From positions 1-64,000 of the forward strand of contig CAYWGC010000002.1 in the NCBI GenBank assembly GCA_964457755.1: 64,000 bases of DNA, given 5' to 3'. Positions 61,037 to 64,000 of the stretch are shown here, one piece after another (the first letter of the stretch is position 1; each line of letters starts with the position of its first letter). This DNA comes from Tharpella sp964457755 (GTDB lineage Bacteria > Desulfobacterota > Anaeroferrophillalia > Anaeroferrophillales > Tharpellaceae). The translations under genes and the position numbers were made by a program. The notes under the pieces are model-generated. The model did not search any database, was not told the origin of the DNA, and saw only the letters and a program-made list of their open reading frames with translations.

Positions 61037-61840
61037 CAGTTTGCCTGCAATCCGTTGTTTAACCCATTTAACGAGTGGATATTTCCAGAGCTCTGCGGCC
61101 AGTTCGGCTGGGTTAAAGTCTTCTAGTTCAGCTTGCAGGTAGTGGCTCAGGAAGAGGTCCTTTTCGTAGTCTGTCCACTCTGGGCAGCGTCGTAAGAGGG
61201 TGTCCAAATCGCGAATTCGAGCCCCCATGGGTGAGAAAACTCGGCGTGATTTTTCGAGGTCGATGAGACTGATATCGGTTGCGGTCAAGTTTTCATCCTG
61301 GCGAACTTTGAGCATGATATGTTTAGGGTAGAGAGCGTTGTGGCGAAACCTGTGATCATGAAAGCGCCGTATAAGATCAGCAATTGTTGGTAATGTGTGG
61401 GTTCGCAAATTTTGCTTGCCGCCCGGGGCTCCCCGAAGCCATTCATCAAGTGGTAAAAATCCCTTTAATTCATAAGTTATAAGGATCGCCTGGGCTTTTC
61501 CCTGATCATAGTGTTCTCCGTAGTAGAGAGGGCGGGGAACCTGAACTTTAAAGGTTGTCAGTTTTTTAAGGCTTTGCCATTCGATGCGAAAGGTCGGGCA
61601 ACCTTTGGGGTAACGCCAGGTTCGACGCCGGTGGTTCTCCTGGCGTTTAATGAAAACTCCAATGGTTTCACCGTTTTCCTGTTGTAGCTCATGACGGGCC
61701 GCACCGCTCCAACCCGAACGTCGATAGTTTGGCGGTTCAAACCAATTCAGTTCAGCTTGCCACAATTTTTCGAAGTTCTCAAGATTGTTGATTCTCAAGA
61801 GCTCCCGGTCGTCTGATGAATTAAAATATTCTTGGGTCAT
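61028..61840 (-). CDS. Lipopolysaccharide kinase (InaA/WaaP family)
   Basis: 270 residues. GVFIKRQENHRRR contains the ATP-binding Lys, RIEWQSLKKL the alpha-C Glu, FHDHRFRHNALYPKHIML a WaaP-like catalytic loop with Asn replacing the usual Asp, and SLIDLEKSRR the metal-binding Asp. It likely phosphorylates a core LPS heptose or similar. The Asp-to-Asn change in the loop could reduce activity. Confidence 0.8.
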   Translation of the reverse strand: MTQEYFNSSDDRELLRINNLENFEKLWQAELNWFEPPNYRRSGWSGAARHELQQENGETIGVFIKRQENHRRRTWRYPKGCPTFRIEWQSLKKLTTFKVQVPRPLYYGEHYDQGKAQAILITYELKGFLPLDEWLRGAPGGKQNLRTHTLPTIADLIRRFHDHRFRHNALYPKHIMLKVRQDENLTATDISLIDLEKSRRVFSPMGARIRDLDTLLRRCPEWTDYEKDLFLSHYLQAELEDFNPAELAAELWKYPLVKWVKQRIAGKLKK

Positions 61841-61895
61841 TTTTTTTCAGTCGTCAGGGTTCAGTTGTCAGGTTTATTTTTGACTGATAACGCTT

Positions 61896-62024
61896 TTAAG
61901 GTTTTTGCCAGTTGGTAAAGAAATAAGCATAATACATGCCCGCGACATAGAGCAGAAAGATAATACCGAGAGCCATCAGAATTCTGCCTAAAAGTTTATT
62001 GATCTTTTTTTTAGTCAAGTCCAT
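61896..62024 (-). CDS. Small single-pass membrane protein (42 residues)
   Basis: ATG at 62024 with GAGGGG six bases upstream, stop at 61896. The product begins MDLTKKKINKLLGRI, then a hydrophobic stretch ILMALGIIFLLYVAGMYYAY and ends FFTNWQKP: a positive-inside N-terminus and one helix. It is too short for most gene callers, but the ribosome site and topology are good. Lies between recD2 and the LPS kinase gene; function unknown. Confidence 0.6.
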   Translation of the reverse strand: MDLTKKKINKLLGRILMALGIIFLLYVAGMYYAYFFTNWQKP

Positions 62025-62049
62025 TTAATGCCCCTCAGAAATCTCTTGT

Positions 62050-64000
62050 TTATGGTTTAAACTCTCTTTCTTCCAGGGATAAAAAAGTATTGCGGATGGC
62101 CGCTTCAATATTTGTACAGCCTCTTTTGAAAGCAAATTGTTGGCCGATCAGGTAGACCTTTTTTTCGGCTCTGGTGATGGCGGTATAGAACCATTTATTG
62201 TTGAGCATCATAAAGTGACTGTTGCTTAAAGGAATCGCGACAAATTTATACTGGCTGCCCTGGGCTTTATGCACGGTCAAACAGTAGGCGAGATCGATAA
62301 TATCGCGAATTTGGTCGAAGTTGTAGCGAACCACCAGCGGGCCGGGATAGACAACATAAAAGAGTTCATTATAAAGGTCGATCTCCTTGATGATGCCAAC
62401 GAAGCCGTTGAAAATGCGTTGTCGCCGCCAACCGTTTGCTTGTCTGGGGTTGAAGCCGGAATGGTAAGAAGCGCACTCCATATCTTTATTTTGCAGGTGG
62501 ACGACCTTGTCATCAACCTTGAAAATTGTTCCGAAACGTTCCGTCTGGCAAATGCTTTGCGGATTGAAGATCGCTTGCAGTTGATGGTTTAAAACTTCCG
62601 TTCCCAGTGGTCCCCGTCGGACCGGGGTTAAAACCTGAAAATCCCAGGTTGGAAATTTGAGGCGTTTGACAGCCTTTTCCGCCAACTCCAGAATCAACTG
62701 GCGAATCCGCTCATTACACTCTCCCCGAATTTCCCGCAACTCTTTTTCCGGGAGCTCTTTTTTCAGTTGAAAGTAGTTGGGGATATCTTCACGCATGAAG
62801 ATGAAGTCCTGGTAGTGGCGGTTGAAATCGGGCGGGATCTCGCCTTTGCGGATAATATTGGCAAAATGAACCAGGACCGAATCTTCACTCTGGCGGAAAA
62901 TTTTGGTTAAAGAGGTGTGAGCCAGATATTTTTTATCAAGGATGTCGGCAAAAACATTGCCGGCGCCAATCGGCGGGAGCTGGGCCGGGTCGCCGACCAG
63001 GATGAAGATGCTTTTTTTGGCAACGGCCTGGGAGAGATGATAGAAGATCTGGCTGTTGACCATGCCAGCTTCATCTAAAAGGATAACTTTATAGGGTAGG
63101 GGGCGGTCCCGGTTAAACTCAAAACGGTTATCGCCCTGATACTTGAGCAGGGAGTGGATGGTGTAGGCCTGGTAGCCGCTGAGTTTGCGGATGCGGGCTG
63201 CGGCCATACCGGTAAAGGCGCAGCAGGTGATCTCTTTGCGCTCGCAAAAATGTTGGCTGAGAAAGTCGAGGAGGGTTTTGGCGATTGTTGATTTGCCGGT
63301 TCCAGCATAGCCTGAGAGCGCATAGAGGCGCCGCTGGCCGGTGCCGATCATGGTGATAATCTGACGTTGTTCCGGGGCCAGTGTAAAACCTAAACGCTGC
63401 TGCTTTTCGTCGATGAATTGGTTGACATCTTCAATCCTGGCTAACGGCGAGAAACGCTCTTTTGAGCGCTTGCGGAAAAAAGTTTCAAGAAAGCTCTCCA
63501 TGTAGTGGAAAGCTTTCAGGGCGATGCGTTGGTCGTGATCGATTACCAGCTTATCTCTCTCCTGCATCGATCTGATAACCTGTTCAAAGGTTGTCGTGGC
63601 AAGTCTTTTTTCATCATCATCGAGCAACTCTCTGAGTTGCAAGTGCAGGGTTTCCGGGGTCAGGTAGGTATGCCCATTTTGATCTCCAGCTTCAAGTAGT
63701 AGGTGCTGGACGGCGGCTTCAACCCGGTGGGCCGAGGCAAAGGGGATGCCCAATTTCTGGGCAATGGTATCGGCGGTTTTAAAGCCGATGCCGCGGATGT
63801 CGGTTAAAGAGTAAGGGTTATCGTGGATTTTTTTGCTGGCTTCATCGCCAAACGCATTAAAGATGCGCACCAGGAGGTTGGGCGTGATTCCGTGCGGCAG
63901 AAGGAATGTTGACAAGGCTCTTAAGTTTTTCTGTTTCTTCCAGGAGCTTTTGATCAGTTTTAGTTTTTTCTCTTTGATGCCTTTGAACTCAAGCAATTTC
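62050..64000 (-). CDS. recD2: RecD2-type SF1 helicase (5' partial at window edge)
   Basis: At least 649 residues; the frame stays open to base 64000 (K-L-L-E-F-K-G-I) so the start is outside. Helix-hairpin-helix segment DIRGIGFKTADTIAQKLGI, Walker A LSGYAGTGKSTIAKTL, Walker B VILLDEAGMVN, GDPAQLPPIGAGNVF, motif III-V set and final CLTVHKAQGSQY plus WFYTAITRAEKKVYLIG are present. RecD2 proteins are 5'-3' helicases acting without RecBC. Family ~720-750 residues, so roughly 80-100 are missing. Confidence 0.92.
   Translation of the reverse strand, partial: KLLEFKGIKEKKLKLIKSSWKKQKNLRALSTFLLPHGITPNLLVRIFNAFGDEASKKIHDNPYSLTDIRGIGFKTADTIAQKLGIPFASAHRVEAAVQHLLLEAGDQNGHTYLTPETLHLQLRELLDDDEKRLATTTFEQVIRSMQERDKLVIDHDQRIALKAFHYMESFLETFFRKRSKERFSPLARIEDVNQFIDEKQQRLGFTLAPEQRQIITMIGTGQRRLYALSGYAGTGKSTIAKTLLDFLSQHFCERKEITCCAFTGMAAARIRKLSGYQAYTIHSLLKYQGDNRFEFNRDRPLPYKVILLDEAGMVNSQIFYHLSQAVAKKSIFILVGDPAQLPPIGAGNVFADILDKKYLAHTSLTKIFRQSEDSVLVHFANIIRKGEIPPDFNRHYQDFIFMREDIPNYFQLKKELPEKELREIRGECNERIRQLILELAEKAVKRLKFPTWDFQVLTPVRRGPLGTEVLNHQLQAIFNPQSICQTERFGTIFKVDDKVVHLQNKDMECASYHSGFNPRQANGWRRQRIFNGFVGIIKEIDLYNELFYVVYPGPLVVRYNFDQIRDIIDLAYCLTVHKAQGSQYKFVAIPLSNSHFMMLNNKWFYTAITRAEKKVYLIGQQFAFKRGCTNIEAAIRNTFLSLEEREFKP

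Overview
The window looks like chromosomal DNA of a Gram-negative, mostly anaerobic bacterium, most plausibly a deltaproteobacterium (Desulfobacterota). This is inferred from gene content, not from a marker gene. Outer-membrane traits are present: a LolB-like lipoprotein, two lipid A/LPS-type kinases and many signal peptides. So are an aldehyde:ferredoxin oxidoreductase, TatT/DctPQM TRAP transport, the pcm-rpoS pair, the MEP pathway (ispG, dxs), an endonuclease-type MutL, a cdaA-cdaR-glmM c-di-AMP cluster and DUF3786. No rRNA, tRNA, CRISPR array, intact insertion sequence or prophage was seen. Genes are densely packed, often overlapping by a few bases.

Layout. 1-2868: two secreted proteins sharing a C-terminal double module, a V8-like protease whose catalytic triad is replaced and a transglutaminase-like protein with an intact triad. 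2881-6987 (minus): MFS transporter, hybrid sensor kinase with a periplasmic solute-binding sensor, GIY-YIG protein. 7274-11251: YejA-YejB-YejE peptide importer without an adjacent ATPase gene. 11279-21932: acyltransferase, then a housekeeping run (ispG, DUF1232, mutL, lipoprotein, trxB, pcm, rpoS, dxs, RhlE-like helicase). 21957-31115: the most unusual region, described below. 31130-38590: MoxR/DUF58/VWA (Bat-type) cluster interrupted by an A-rich, foreign-looking ATPase gene; an inverted repeat pair brackets DUF58 plus the ATPase. 38732-44204: aldehyde:ferredoxin oxidoreductase followed by a TRAP transporter. 44219-51249 (minus): ftsH, kinase, folP, cdaA, cdaR, glmM. 51506-54864: der, HU/IHF, pgsA, ArsA-type ATPase. 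54879-58457 (minus): plsC, GAF-GGDEF protein, MFS transporter. 58562-60977: ChaN-PDZ lipoprotein, DUF3786, DUF2780. 61028-64000 (minus): LPS-type kinase, a 42-residue membrane protein, and recD2 cut by the window edge.

The candidate new system lies at 21957-31115. A polyamine-type solute-binding protein, a secreted HAD phosphatase resembling periplasmic phosphorylcholine phosphatase (PchP), and a single-chain fusion of both ethanolamine ammonia-lyase subunits (EutB-EutC) all carry Sec signal peptides. The fusion keeps the EutB substrate residues. Behind it, in tight operon order, come a polytopic membrane protein and an ATPase/binding-protein/permease set of the cobalamin-siderophore class. 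My inference is an extracytoplasmic route from phosphoethanolamine to ethanolamine to acetaldehyde plus ammonia, using an adenosylcobalamin enzyme outside the cytoplasm. Known ethanolamine ammonia-lyases are cytosolic or inside microcompartments. No eutA, eutE, eutD or shell gene is visible. A decayed copy of the phosphatase gene, with a near-identical promoter, lies upstream and shows the locus has been duplicated. The aldehyde oxidoreductase about 11 kb downstream could consume acetaldehyde, but that link is only positional.
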